Below are positions 33,435 to 42,454 of a DNA stretch of 64,000 nucleotides, piece by piece (position 1 is the first letter of the stretch; each line of letters starts with the position of its first letter). The notes beneath the pieces were generated by a model. The model worked only from the letters and a program-made list of their open reading frames with translations, was not told the origin of the DNA and made no database searches. A program made the translations under genes and the position numbers. Source of the DNA: Paraburkholderia caribensis (GTDB lineage: Bacteria; Pseudomonadota; Gammaproteobacteria; Burkholderiales; Burkholderiaceae); NCBI RefSeq assembly GCF_002902945.1, contig NZ_CP026102.1:2108001-2172000 (forward strand), written 5' to 3'.

Positions 33435-33707
33435 TTACAGCGTCGTTTCCTGAATCGCGCCCGTATCGAGCGCCTTTTCTATGAGCCCTTCGCCCTGCAC
33501 CTTGCGGATCGCGTCGGCGACGAGTGTCTCCGGCTGTTCGATCTCCGCCTTGATCGAACTGATCAATCCGGCTGCATCGAGGATCACGAGCGTTTCGGCC
33601 GTATCGGCCCGGCTGATGATCACGCGATGCGGCGTCGGCCCTTCGCCGAGGCTCGCGCAAAATTGCATGACCGTGCCGTTGATCGTCTGGTCAAAAGCTT
33701 GAATCAT
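33435..33707 (-). CDS. Conserved hypothetical protein (90 residues)
   Basis: Soluble, acidic small protein with no signal or membrane segment. The N-terminal half reads as strands (NGTVMQFCASL, HRVIISRADTAETLVILDA) and the C-terminal half as helix (ISSIKAEIEQPETLVADAIR). Start 33707 has AAAAGGAGCACGCG upstream and a clean terminator follows, so it is a real monocistronic gene. No family was recognised. Confidence 0.7.
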   Translation of the reverse strand: MIQAFDQTINGTVMQFCASLGEGPTPHRVIISRADTAETLVILDAAGLISSIKAEIEQPETLVADAIRKVQGEGLIEKALDTGAIQETTL

Positions 33708-33852
33708 CGCGTGCTCCTTTTAGTCGAATTGGCTTGCAGCTTTGCATAGTGCACGAATGATGCCCGCTCTTGCGAAAGCCTCGCAACGGAAGGCGCGCTT
33801 ATTTCCGCTTTCGTGCCGTTTTTATGCCGCTCCGGCGCAGCGAGCGCAACGA

Positions 33853-34290
33853 TCACAGGCTGCTGCCCAGCCCCCCGCGCGGCGCACGCGCGCCGTCGAT
33901 GCTGAAGCGTCCTGCGCCCGTCACGAACAGCAGCAGGAATCCGCCCGCAATGCCGACGTTCTTCCAGAAATGAATGATCATGTCGCGCTGCAAGGCGGCG
34001 TCGGTGATATTCCAGAAGTCGTGTCCGAGAACGGCTGTCGCGATCGTGTAGGCGGCCATGAACAGGCCGAGTGCGCGGATTCTGAAGCCAACCACGAGGA
34101 AGAGTCCGCCGAGCAGTTCGACGGCCGTCGCAATCGGCGCGGCAATCTGCACGAACGGCACGCCCTTCGAATGCAGATAACCGACGAAGCCCGCATAGCC
34201 AAGCAGCTTCATCACGCCGCCCCAGAGGAACAGCAGGGCAAGCGCGAGGCGGGCAAGAAGAATTACGCCGGAATCGACGGGACGCGTCAT
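33853..34290 (-). CDS. DoxX family membrane protein
   Basis: A 145-residue protein with four TM helices. DoxX signatures: ARLALALLFLWGGVMKLLGY in TM1, AVELLGGLFLVVGFRIRALG in TM2-3, DMIIHFWKNVGIAGGFLLL in TM4. Family members are small inner-membrane proteins linked in some species to redox or thiosulphate metabolism; none of these partners is adjacent. CAGGAGCCACATCC precedes the ATG. Confidence 0.87.
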   Translation of the reverse strand: MTRPVDSGVILLARLALALLFLWGGVMKLLGYAGFVGYLHSKGVPFVQIAAPIATAVELLGGLFLVVGFRIRALGLFMAAYTIATAVLGHDFWNITDAALQRDMIIHFWKNVGIAGGFLLLFVTGAGRFSIDGARAPRGGLGSSL

Positions 34291-34471
34291 GGATGTGGCT
34301 CCTGATTTGAATTAAGCAGAAGACCGGGCGACACATCATCAGTTCCCGGGCGCTCAAGTCAGAATAAGTGGTATGCCCCGCTTTTCCAAGCAATCGACAT
34401 AGGCTAAATCTGACGCACTCTGATTTCTAATCGGCTCGCAAATTCATCAGCCGATGCGGGCGCGAGCTTGT

Positions 34472-34505
34472 TATAATCTTCTCAGGAAATCGAACGAAAT
34501 CTAAC
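34472..34505 (+). promoter_or_regulatory. deoR promoter -10 and candidate tandem operator
   Basis: TATAAT at 34472-34477 is a consensus -10. Directly after it stand two tandem 10-bp repeats, GAAATCGAAC (34486-34495) and GAAATCTAAC (34496-34505). DeoR/GlpR-type repressors often bind such direct repeats, and their position just after the -10 suits autorepression. The assignment is inferred. Confidence 0.45.
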
Positions 34506-34545
34506 GCACCATCTTCGCTGAACGTGCGTTGAAGAGACCATCCCC

Positions 34546-35277
34546 ATGCTGAAAACTGAACGTCTGCGCATGCTCGCCGATGCGCTGGCCAAACAGAGCG
34601 TGATGCGCCTGCGCGACGCGGCGACGTTACTGGGCGTATCGGAGATGACGGTACGCCGGGACATTGCCGCGAGCCCGGAGCACTTTACGTATTTGGGCGG
34701 GTATATCGTCAGCGCGACGGACGTGCCGAACACGGCTGGCTATTCGCTGGAACAGGAAAAGGACCATTTCGCGCAGGCGAAGGCGGAGGCGTCGGCGGTA
34801 GCGGCGAAGCTGATTGGGAACAACGAGACGCTGTTTATCGATTGTGGTACGACGCTTACTACGCTGGCGCGGCTGATTCCCAACGATCTGCATGTGACGA
34901 TTGTCTGCTATTCGCTGAACGTTGCGGAGATTTTGCGGCGCAAGCCGAATGTGCGGATGATTCTTCTGGGCGGTGTTTATGTGCCGTCGTCGGATTCGTT
35001 TTCAGGCGAAGAAAGCATCGAGGTACTTCGGCGCATGGGGATCAACAAGGCGTTTATTTCCGCCGGTGGGGTTGATGATGCGCACGGTGTGACGTGCTGG
35101 AATTTTCATGAAGTCGCGCTGAAACAGGCCGCGATGGCGGCGGCTGTCGAGAGTCATCTCGTGGTTGATAGCAGCAAGTTTGGTGTGGTTAAGGCGGTTC
35201 GGTTCTCGAAGGTCGAGGAGTTTGCTTCGATTATTACTGAGAAGGGGCAGCAGGTTACTGTCAGGCGGAAGGGGTAG
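34546..35277 (+). CDS. DeoR/GlpR-family transcriptional regulator, probable regulator of the deoxyribose-type operon
   Basis: A 243-residue protein. An N-terminal DeoR HTH (RLRMLADALAKQSVMRLRDA, LLGVSEMTVRRDI) is followed by the DeoRC effector domain (ETLFIDCGTTLTTLARLIP, FSGEESIEVLRRMGINKAFI, HLVVDSSKFGVVKAVRF), which normally senses a sugar phosphate. It is convergent with the last gene of the deoC/ABC operon, with palindromic element 2 between them. From about 34740 synonymous positions on the plus strand are markedly G/T-rich, as in the TetR gene before element 1. The protein is intact. Confidence 0.9.
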   Translation: MLKTERLRMLADALAKQSVMRLRDAATLLGVSEMTVRRDIAASPEHFTYLGGYIVSATDVPNTAGYSLEQEKDHFAQAKAEASAVAAKLIGNNETLFIDCGTTLTTLARLIPNDLHVTIVCYSLNVAEILRRKPNVRMILLGGVYVPSSDSFSGEESIEVLRRMGINKAFISAGGVDDAHGVTCWNFHEVALKQAAMAAAVESHLVVDSSKFGVVKAVRFSKVEEFASIITEKGQQVTVRRKG

Positions 35278-35412
35278 TTTTTTGTCTGCGGTGCTGGGGG
35301 TGGTTTTGTTTCTGCGCTGGCATTTCGCGGTAGAGCATTTGTGGGGCCAGGCGATGCCGTTCGGTGTGTTGGCCTTTGCGCTGGCATCCGCGTTACGTTA
35401 GCTCGCTTCAAG

Positions 35413-36005
35413 CGTCGCCCCTGTGCGGGGCGGCACCTACTTTTCTTTGCCGCCGCAAAGAAAAGTAGGCAAAAGAAAGCGGCTCACACCGCCAATTCTT
35501 GACGTTTGTCCACGGGCCCCCAACATCCCCACACTTCACACGTCCGTGCCCTGGGTAGTGCCCGTTGCCAACGCTTCGAATGAACGCCTCACCCACTTCA
35601 AACACCCGTACATGAGCCAGCGGCAGCGAATGGTATGCGCCGCCCAGGTGGCAAACTGTGTGTAGGTTGTCGCGTCGTATGGCTTGACGCTCTTACCGGG
35701 TGGGGCGCGTGCGCAATCGGTCTGGAGTGAGGCGTGTGGAGCACCGAGGGCCGACACACAGTTTGCCACCTGGGCGGCCGTGGACTATCTGGCGTGGCAT
35801 GCTGAAACGCAAGTGTGTGAAGCGGGTGAGGCGCTCATTTAAAGCGTTGGCAACAAACGTGGGTCACGTGATTGCCGTGTGAAGTGTAAGAACCTTTGGG
35901 GGCCCTCAGGCAAGAAGAAGAGCTGGCGGTGTGAGCCGCTTTCTTTTGCCTACTTTTCTTTGCGGCGGCAAAGAAAAGTAGGTGCCGCCCCGCACAGGGG
36001 CGACG
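35413..36005. repeat. Palindromic element 2 (593 bp)
   Basis: Same architecture and exactly the same length as element 1. Outer inverted repeats begin at 35413 and end at 36005; inner inverted repeats are at about 35639-35662 and 35755-35778, around a core of about 92 bp. The core matches the reverse complement of element 1's core (shared: GGGGCGCGTGCGCAATCGG). Degenerate copies of the 25-bp unit flank it: two on the left, two in opposite orientation on the right (36027 onward). It sits between the converging deoR and ABC permease genes. Confidence 0.9.
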
Positions 36006-36114
36006 CATGAAGCACGCTAACAATTCGCGGATGCCAGCGCAAAGCAAAGGCAAATCGCGGATACCAGCAAAAACAACAAGCAAACCACCCAGCGTCGCAG
36101 ACAAAAGAAACCCC

Positions 36115-37161
36115 TTACCCCTTCCGCTGCAAAGCAAACAACGTCCCAGCAATCAAGATAAACGCCCCGATAATAACCTTCTGCCAGGTACTAGGCACCC
36201 CAACCAGAATAAGCACGCTATTAATGAGCGTAACAAGCACGACCCCAAGCAGCGTGCCAACTACAGTCCCCGTCCCACCGGTAATCCGGGCCCCGCCCAA
36301 AATCACCGCAGCGATCACATCGAGTTCAGTACCGACAAGATCAAAAGGATTCGCGAGCCGGTTATTCGACACATGCAGAATGCCTGCAATACCCGCAAGC
36401 ATCCCCGTATAACCGAACACAAAAAGATGAATAGCCCGCAGGTTATAGCCAAGCCGCTCGGCAATGGCAAGACTGCCACCCATGGCATACACACCGCGCC
36501 CCATCATCGTGCGATTAAGCAACCACCACGTGACAACAGCAGCAATCACGAGCGCCAGCACAGACGCAGGCAACACCGCCCGCAGCCCGTCCGCCGTGTG
36601 ATAAAAGAACAGCGGAATACGCCCAAAATGATCCATGCTGTGCGGAATGTTCATAAAGAACGTCGTGCCGATAAACGTCAGCAAAATCCCGCGATACAGA
36701 TACTGCGTGCCGATCGTCACGATCAGCGAAGGCGCCTTCAGCCGATGCACCAGCAAGCCATTGATCACGCCAAGCACAATACCGCCCACCGCGCCAACAA
36801 CAAGAATCAACGCAAACGGCGCATCCGGCCACCAGGCAAACACAGCCTTGGTAATCGCATACATGGTGAGCGCGCCAATCGCCGTGAACGACACGTCAAT
36901 ACCGCCCGACGCGAGCACAACGAGCGTCCCCAGCGCGAACAGCGACATCGTCGTCGCCGAATGCAACAGATCGAACAGCGTCGCAAGCTGAAAGAAGCGC
37001 GGATTGATCGCGCCAACGATCACGCACGTCACGACGATCAGCGCCGCCGTGAACCACTCCGGGTTGCGCGAGAGCTTCGCGCGCCACGTGGGCGGCTTCA
37101 CCTCGGGCGCGATTTCGACGACGTTGGGGGTAGTCACGGTCCGGTCCATGATAGACGACAT
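36115..37161 (-). CDS. CUT2-family sugar ABC transporter permease (second permease of the operon)
   Basis: A 348-residue permease with 8-10 TM segments. LVVLASGGIDVSFTAIGALT after helix 3 and the cytoplasmic loop GGSLAIAERLGYNLRAIHLF identify the BPD_transp_2 type. It is the last of eight minus-strand genes; its ATG follows the ATPase stop by one base. With the 39889-40908 permease it probably forms a heterodimeric channel, as in LsrCD or RhaPQ-like systems. The 3' third shows the same strand-biased codon composition (A/C-rich plus strand) as the right flanks of the palindromic elements. Confidence 0.9.
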   Translation of the reverse strand: MSSIMDRTVTTPNVVEIAPEVKPPTWRAKLSRNPEWFTAALIVVTCVIVGAINPRFFQLATLFDLLHSATTMSLFALGTLVVLASGGIDVSFTAIGALTMYAITKAVFAWWPDAPFALILVVGAVGGIVLGVINGLLVHRLKAPSLIVTIGTQYLYRGILLTFIGTTFFMNIPHSMDHFGRIPLFFYHTADGLRAVLPASVLALVIAAVVTWWLLNRTMMGRGVYAMGGSLAIAERLGYNLRAIHLFVFGYTGMLAGIAGILHVSNNRLANPFDLVGTELDVIAAVILGGARITGGTGTVVGTLLGVVLVTLINSVLILVGVPSTWQKVIIGAFILIAGTLFALQRKG

Positions 37162-37162
37162 T

Positions 37163-38695
37163 TTATGCAGCCTCTGACAGCAAAGCGTGATAAAGCTCCG
37201 CTTCGTTCAACTGATCCGCGCGATACTGATTCGCCACGCGGCCTTTCTTCATCATCAGAATGCGATCGCAGTTCTGCAGCAGCTCGGGCAGGTCATCGCT
37301 GATCAGAATGATGCCAATGCCACGCTGCGACAGCTTCTGCATGATCCGATAAATGATGTCCTTCGAGCCCACATCCACGCCGACAGTCGGCCCGTGCAGA
37401 ATCAGCACGCGCGGATCGATCGCCAGCCAGCGGCCAATCAGCACGCGCTGCTGGTTGCCGCCCGACAGCGACTGCACCGGCTTGTCGACACCAGGCGTCG
37501 CAATCTGCAAGTCCTTCACCGTCTGCTCGGCAAGCTGCTGCGCGCGCGCACGGTCGATCTGTCCAAAGCGGTCGCGCAAGCTCGAAATCATCGCCGTGAT
37601 CACGTTGTCGCGAATCGGCTTGTCGAGAAAGAGCCCTTCGTTCAGGCGATCTTCGGGAACATAGCCGATCCGATGATCCTTCGCGTGCGCTGGCGTGCGC
37701 AACACCACGTGCCTGCCTTCGAGCGTGACCGTGCCGCTCTCGGCCGGCGCGACACCCGCCAGCGCGCGCGCCAGTTCGTTGCGGCCCGAATCGAGCAGTC
37801 CCGTGACGCCGAGAATCTCACCACGATGCAGTGCGAACGACACATCGCGGAACTGCGCGCCGCGCGTGAAGCCCTTCACGTCGAGCACGACTTCCTTGCC
37901 GACTTCGCCTTCACGATACCGCTCGCTCGACAGATGACGGCCTGTCATCAGCTCGCTGATCTGCGTTTTCGTGTAATCGGCGATCGGGCCTTGCGCCATC
38001 TTCTGGCCGTCACGCAGCACGATCACTTCGCCGCCGATCGCATAGCACTCGTCGAGCTTGTGACTCACGAACAGCACCGTCACGCCCTGCGCGCGCAGAT
38101 TCGCGAGCACGGCGATCAGGTTGTCCACTTCTTTTTGCGTCAGCGACGTGGTCGGCTCGTCCATGATGACGAACTTCGCTTCGCTCGCAATCGCACGCGC
38201 GATCGCCACGAGTTGCCGCGTCGCGAGCGGCAACTGTTCGATCAGCGTCGACTGGAATCCGGCGTCGCCCGGCAGACCTACGGCTTCGAGCGCTTTCGCC
38301 GCGGTGCGCGCGAGCGCCTTGCGATCGAAGGTACGCGTGAGGCGACCATTGTGTTCGGCAAGCTCCGACGTCAGCGCGACGTTTTCGGCGACGCTCATGT
38401 TCGGCAGCAGCGACAGGTCCTGATAGACCGTCTCGATGCCTGCCGCCAGCGATTCGAGTGCCGACAGCCGCGCATGCGAAACGCCTTCGATGATCAGTTC
38501 ACCTTCATCGGGCGGCTGCGCGCCGGAGATGATCTTGATGAGCGTGCTCTTGCCGCAGCCGTTTTCGCCGAGCAGGTGATAAATCTGCCCGCGCTCGAAT
38601 GACAGGCTCACGCCGCGCAATGCATGCACGCCCGTGAACCGCTTGTGTACGCCGACCACCTGCAGGAACGGCGTGGAGGAAACGTTTTGATTCAT
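37163..38695 (-). CDS. CUT2-family sugar ABC transporter ATPase (tandem NBD, degenerate second Walker B)
   Basis: A 510-residue tandem ATPase. NBD1 has Walker A GENGCGKSTLIK and Walker B FVIMDEPTTSL but a degenerate signature (LPLATRQLVAIARA). NBD2 has a degenerate Walker A (GLLDSGRNELAR), an intact signature LSGGNQQRVLIGR, and a Walker B that reads VLILHGPTVG where VLILDEPTRG is usual, losing both the Asp and the catalytic Glu. Only the composite site formed by NBD1 Walker motifs and the NBD2 signature should hydrolyse ATP. It energises uptake by the two operon permeases. Start 38695 fits MNQNVSSTPFLQVVGVHKRF. Confidence 0.9.
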   Translation of the reverse strand: MNQNVSSTPFLQVVGVHKRFTGVHALRGVSLSFERGQIYHLLGENGCGKSTLIKIISGAQPPDEGELIIEGVSHARLSALESLAAGIETVYQDLSLLPNMSVAENVALTSELAEHNGRLTRTFDRKALARTAAKALEAVGLPGDAGFQSTLIEQLPLATRQLVAIARAIASEAKFVIMDEPTTSLTQKEVDNLIAVLANLRAQGVTVLFVSHKLDECYAIGGEVIVLRDGQKMAQGPIADYTKTQISELMTGRHLSSERYREGEVGKEVVLDVKGFTRGAQFRDVSFALHRGEILGVTGLLDSGRNELARALAGVAPAESGTVTLEGRHVVLRTPAHAKDHRIGYVPEDRLNEGLFLDKPIRDNVITAMISSLRDRFGQIDRARAQQLAEQTVKDLQIATPGVDKPVQSLSGGNQQRVLIGRWLAIDPRVLILHGPTVGVDVGSKDIIYRIMQKLSQRGIGIILISDDLPELLQNCDRILMMKKGRVANQYRADQLNEAELYHALLSEAA

Positions 38696-38728
38696 GCTGA
38701 AAAGCCGTGCTCCAGATGAATGTCGAAG

Positions 38729-38760
38729 CGTGCGGGCGCTCGCTCGCGAAAGCCCGCACG
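38729..38760 (-). promoter_or_regulatory. Intercistronic hairpin between binding-protein and ATPase genes
   Basis: A 9-bp perfect stem (CGTGCGGGC at 38729-38737 with 38752-38760), no T-run, 14 nt after the binding-protein stop. Such hairpins after a binding-protein gene typically protect its mRNA or attenuate downstream expression, raising binding protein over membrane components. Confidence 0.45.
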
Positions 38761-38774
38761 CGGTGATGCCGCGA

Positions 38775-39779
38775 TCAGAAGTTGTATTGCTTGTAGTTCG
38801 TCTTGTCGACGTTCACCCAGCCCTGGCCGCGCACGATGATGCCCTTGCCCGGACCCTTCTCGACCGTCACCTTCGTATAGCCCGGAATGCCGAGGTCGGC
38901 GCCGTTCTGCACGGTCTTGCCGTCGACCAGCATCTGCGCGACCTTGTTCATCGCGAGACCGGCCAGCTTCGGGTCCCAGAACGCGATGCCGTTCACCGCA
39001 CCGCTTTCGAGGAACTTGCCCGCTTCCGTCGGCAGGCCCGTGCCGTACACGCAGATCTTGCCTTGCATGCCCGCCTCTTCAACCGCGCGGCCAATGCCGA
39101 TCACATCCAGCGACGACGAACCCTGGAAGCCCTTCAGGTCGGGATGCTTGCGCAGCACTTCCTTCGCGACTTCATACGCTTTCTCGCCGTCGTTATTCGT
39201 TTCGAGCTTCGGCTCGACGAGATTCAACTTCGGATACTTGGCCTTCGCGTTGTTGATGCCGCCGTCGGCCCATTGCACCTGCGAGCGGCTGCCGAGCGAG
39301 CCGACCAGCACGGCCCACTTGCCGTCCTGATGCATGCACGATGCGAGACGCTCGTTCAGGCCCGCGCCGTATGCGGAGTTGTCGAAGGCCTCGATGTCGA
39401 CCATCGTGTTCTTCGCGTTGTCCGCTTCATGCGTGACGACCTTGATGCCGCGATCCATCGCCTTTTTCAGCGCGGGTTCGAGCGTGGGCGGATCGTACGG
39501 AACGACGGCGATGGCCGTCACTTTCTTCGCGATCAGGTCTTCGATGATCTTCAGTTGCTGCGCGGCATCGGCGCGGCCCGGGCCTGTCTGATACGCCTGC
39601 ACGCCGGGGTTGTCCTTCGCGAACTCCTTGACGCCTTCGTCCATCCGGTTGAACCAGTTGATGCCCGTTACCTTGACGACCGTGACGATCGTTTCGTTGG
39701 TTGCGGCCTGCGCGGCGGCGATCACGCCGAGGGCGAGTGCGCCGGTTGCAAGGGCGGCGCTCAGTCGGGTCAGTTTCAT
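38775..39779 (-). CDS. Sugar ABC transporter substrate-binding protein (RhaS/LsrB-like)
   Basis: A 334-residue protein with a signal peptide (MKLTRLSAALATGALALGVI, cleavage after AQA). The Peripla_BP_4 fold begins ETIVTVVKVTGINWFNRMDE; further motifs are DLIAKKVTAIAVVPYDPPTL and SSSLDVIGIGRAVEEAGMQG. This subtype binds rhamnose, AI-2 or related sugars; with deoC and a ribokinase in the operon, deoxyribose or a deoxynucleoside-derived sugar is the best guess. GGAGACAAACAC precedes the ATG. Confidence 0.9.
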   Translation of the reverse strand: MKLTRLSAALATGALALGVIAAAQAATNETIVTVVKVTGINWFNRMDEGVKEFAKDNPGVQAYQTGPGRADAAQQLKIIEDLIAKKVTAIAVVPYDPPTLEPALKKAMDRGIKVVTHEADNAKNTMVDIEAFDNSAYGAGLNERLASCMHQDGKWAVLVGSLGSRSQVQWADGGINNAKAKYPKLNLVEPKLETNNDGEKAYEVAKEVLRKHPDLKGFQGSSSLDVIGIGRAVEEAGMQGKICVYGTGLPTEAGKFLESGAVNGIAFWDPKLAGLAMNKVAQMLVDGKTVQNGADLGIPGYTKVTVEKGPGKGIIVRGQGWVNVDKTNYKQYNF

Positions 39780-39888
39780 GTGTTTGTCTCCGTTGCCTTT
39801 AGTGATCTGGTCATTGAGTTAGTGTCGCCCCTTCATATGCACGCGGAAATCCAGGGCCCCGATGTCCGCTGAAACTATCGCTGCAACG

Positions 39889-40908
39889 CTAGCGCCTTTG
39901 ATTCGGCTGCGCGAAACCGAAGATCGCGCGCACGCGCTCGCCGCCCGCAAATGCGAGTGACGCGAGCAGCAGGAAACCCCACGCGCAATCGCCGAAAAAC
40001 TGCGACACGCCGAGCAGATTGAAGAAGCTCGACAGAAACTGCAGCACCGTCGCCGCGAAGAACACGCAGACGATGCGGCCATAACCGCCCGCCGGATTCA
40101 CGCCGCCCATCACGGCAATCAGGATCGCGATCAGCAGATACGAATTGCCGTAGTCCCACTTCGCACTCGACGTGTGCGTGACGCTTATCAGCCCCGCGAG
40201 CGATGCGAGGATGCCGCACATCATGTACGTGAGAATCAGCATCCGCGCGCGCGGAATGCCCGTGTAGAACGCCGCCTTCGGGTTCGTGCCCATCAGATAC
40301 AGACGCAGGCCGAACGGGCTGCGCCGCAGCAGCCAGCCGAGCACGACGACCGCCGCAATGAAGATCACGAACGACACGGGCACCTGGAACCACGTGCCAT
40401 TGCCGATATCCGACAACGGCTCGACATAATCGACGTGCACCGACGCGCCATTGCTCAACACGACGGCACAACCCGTGAACAGCAACTGTGTGCCGAGCGT
40501 GCAGAGAATCGGCGTGAGGCGCAAACGTGCGATCACGATGCCGTTCACGAGCCCGCCAATGGCGCCCATGCACACGACGATCGCGCAGAACACGCCCGTA
40601 TAGAGCATCGGCGCATCGTCGCCGCTGATGAACTTCGGCACGACCAGCGCCGCGACCATTCCCGACAGGTTCGCGAGCCCGACGCCCGACAGGTCGATGC
40701 CGCCGTTGCCCGACACCATCGACAGCATGATGCCGAGCGCGAGCAGCCCGAGTTCGGGCAACTGGCCGCCCATCGACTGCAGGTTGTCGAGCGAGACGAA
40801 CTGACCGTGCGAGATCCATGTCGCGGCGAGCACGACGAGCACGTTCACCGCTAGCAGAAAGTTCAGTTGCCGGTCGCGGAACAGGCCGGAGGAAAGCGAG
40901 GACTTCAT
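39889..40908 (-). CDS. CUT2-family sugar ABC transporter permease (first permease of the operon)
   Basis: A 339-residue permease with 8-10 TM segments: LGIMLSMVSGNGGIDLSGVG after helix 3 and GTNPKAAFYTGIPRARMLIL as coupling loop. Start 40908 has GAAGGAG 12 nt upstream; the frame continues to 40962 over the ribokinase end but that extension is polar and unlikely. It pairs with the 36115-37161 permease, and the binding protein follows 109 bp downstream. Confidence 0.88.
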   Translation of the reverse strand: MKSSLSSGLFRDRQLNFLLAVNVLVVLAATWISHGQFVSLDNLQSMGGQLPELGLLALGIMLSMVSGNGGIDLSGVGLANLSGMVAALVVPKFISGDDAPMLYTGVFCAIVVCMGAIGGLVNGIVIARLRLTPILCTLGTQLLFTGCAVVLSNGASVHVDYVEPLSDIGNGTWFQVPVSFVIFIAAVVVLGWLLRRSPFGLRLYLMGTNPKAAFYTGIPRARMLILTYMMCGILASLAGLISVTHTSSAKWDYGNSYLLIAILIAVMGGVNPAGGYGRIVCVFFAATVLQFLSSFFNLLGVSQFFGDCAWGFLLLASLAFAGGERVRAIFGFAQPNQRR

Positions 40909-40958
40909 GTCGAAACGAACTCCTTCATGCCGCGCGCCGCACCGGGCGGCGCACGCGC

Positions 40959-41924
40959 TCAATGCGTTGAAACGGGATGACCGGCCTGGGCCAGCACGTC
41001 GTTGACTTCGGCGAGCGTGGGCATCGAAGGCGCGGTGCCGGGCCGCGTCACCGAAATGCCCGCCAGCGCGCAGCCGAAGCGCGTTGCCTCGACGGCATCC
41101 GCGCCGCGCGCAAGCGCTGCCGCGAAGCCGCCCGTGAAGCCATCGCCCGCGCCTGCTGTTTCAACCACGCGTCCACACTGGAACGCGGGCACGAACACCG
41201 ATTGCTCCGCCGAATGCAGCAACGCGCCCGCTTCGCCGAGCGTCACGATCACATTGCGCACGCCTTTCTTCAGCAGCACGTCAGCGGCACGGCGCGCATC
41301 GTCCACATTGCCGACCTCGATGCCCGTCAGCGCGGTCGTCTCCGTTTCGTTCGGCGTGATGTAGTCGCACAGCGGGAAGATGCTGTCGTCGAGCGGCAAC
41401 GCGGGCGCGGGATTGAACACGGTCGTCACGCCATGCTTGCGCGCGACTTCGAGGCCATGCTTCGCAGCGCCGACCGGCTGTTCGAGTTGGGTGACGAACA
41501 CGCGCGCCGAGGCGATATCCGCTTCGATCGCGTCGACGTCGCCTGCATTCATCGTCGCTGCCGCGCCGGACGCGACGATGATCGCGTTCTTGCCGGTGGT
41601 GTCGTCGACGAAAATGTGCGCTGCGCCCGTCGATGCGCCGTCGATCACCGACGCACGCGACGTAATGCCCTCGACGTCCCAGGTGGCCCGCGCGATCTGG
41701 CCGAACGCGTCGTTGCCGATGCGCGTGCAGAAAACTACGTCGGCGCCCGCACGCGCCGCCGCGACGGCCTGGTTCGAGCCCTTGCCGCCCGGGCCCATCT
41801 TGAACGCATTGCCCGCGATCGTTTCGCCGATCAACGGCATGCGGTCCGCGCGAAACGTGAGATCCGTCACATAGATGCCGAGAATGACGACGCGGCCTTC
41901 TTTCTGTTGCGTCGCCATCGTCAT
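40959..41924 (-). CDS. Ribokinase-like PfkB-family sugar kinase (deoxyribokinase candidate)
   Basis: A 321-residue kinase. PfkB signature 1: GPGGKGSNQAVAAARAGADV near residue 45. Signature 2: ETAGAGDGFTGGFAAALARG near 265, with the catalytic Asp in GAGD. Asn/Glu in DYITPNETETTALTG is the ribokinase motif. It phosphorylates a pentose at O-5. Beside deoC, the expected substrate is 2-deoxyribose, giving deoxyribose-5-phosphate. The ATG at 41924 overlaps the mutarotase stop (ATGA), showing coupling. Confidence 0.88.
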   Translation of the reverse strand: MTMATQQKEGRVVILGIYVTDLTFRADRMPLIGETIAGNAFKMGPGGKGSNQAVAAARAGADVVFCTRIGNDAFGQIARATWDVEGITSRASVIDGASTGAAHIFVDDTTGKNAIIVASGAAATMNAGDVDAIEADIASARVFVTQLEQPVGAAKHGLEVARKHGVTTVFNPAPALPLDDSIFPLCDYITPNETETTALTGIEVGNVDDARRAADVLLKKGVRNVIVTLGEAGALLHSAEQSVFVPAFQCGRVVETAGAGDGFTGGFAAALARGADAVEATRFGCALAGISVTRPGTAPSMPTLAEVNDVLAQAGHPVSTH

Positions 41925-42385
41925 GCCTTTGGTGCGTCGGGCGCGAGCAGCACGCCCTTCTTGAAGATGAAGCAGCCGTAGCCGCGCGTTTCGCCCGTGG
42001 CGATCACGCAGTAGGCTTTCTTCGCGCGTGCATAGAACGCAAAGCGCTCGATGCCGACGAACGGCACGTCGCGCCCTTCCGCCTCGTTCACTTCGGCTTG
42101 CGCTTCGCGCTGCACGGCGGGAAGCGTGTTCGGCTCGCCGACCACTTCCATGCGCGAGGCGGGATCGTCGACGAACGTATCGAGCGGCAGCACCGACAGC
42201 AGCGCGCGAATCGCGCGCGGCGCATCGACGCCGTCGAGCCGCAGCAGTTTGCCCGTCACGGACTCCCGCGCGACCGAGTCGCCAGGAAAGTTCGCGTCGC
42301 AAATCACCACTTCGTCACCGTGGCCCATCGCGCGCAGCGCGTGCAGCACATCGGCGTTCAACAGCGGGTCCAGATTCTTCAGCAC
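41921..42385 (-). CDS. RbsD/FucU-family sugar mutarotase
   Basis: A 154-residue protein opening LKNLDPLLNADVLHALRAMG, HGDEVVICDANFP with the family's catalytic His and Asp, and ending with a FucU-type GIERFAFYARAKKAYCVIAT. It interconverts sugar anomers to feed the kinase. Sequence is nearer FucU than RbsD. The start is GTG at 42385 with AACGGAGGAGACAAC in front. Coupled by ATGA to the kinase. Confidence 0.88.
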   Translation of the reverse strand: MLKNLDPLLNADVLHALRAMGHGDEVVICDANFPGDSVARESVTGKLLRLDGVDAPRAIRALLSVLPLDTFVDDPASRMEVVGEPNTLPAVQREAQAEVNEAEGRDVPFVGIERFAFYARAKKAYCVIATGETRGYGCFIFKKGVLLAPDAPKA

Positions 42386-42454
42386 GTTGTCTCCTCCGTT
42401 ATTCGGTTGGCGCGCTATCGTTCTGTCATGCCCTGTCAGGCGATCAGAAAGCGA

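Noticed and set aside
35423..35665. 80-codon plus-strand frame starting in the outer repeat of element 2
   Set aside because: Made of repeat sequence read as protein and ended by TAG at the inner repeat; similar fragments occur in element 3. Not a supported gene.
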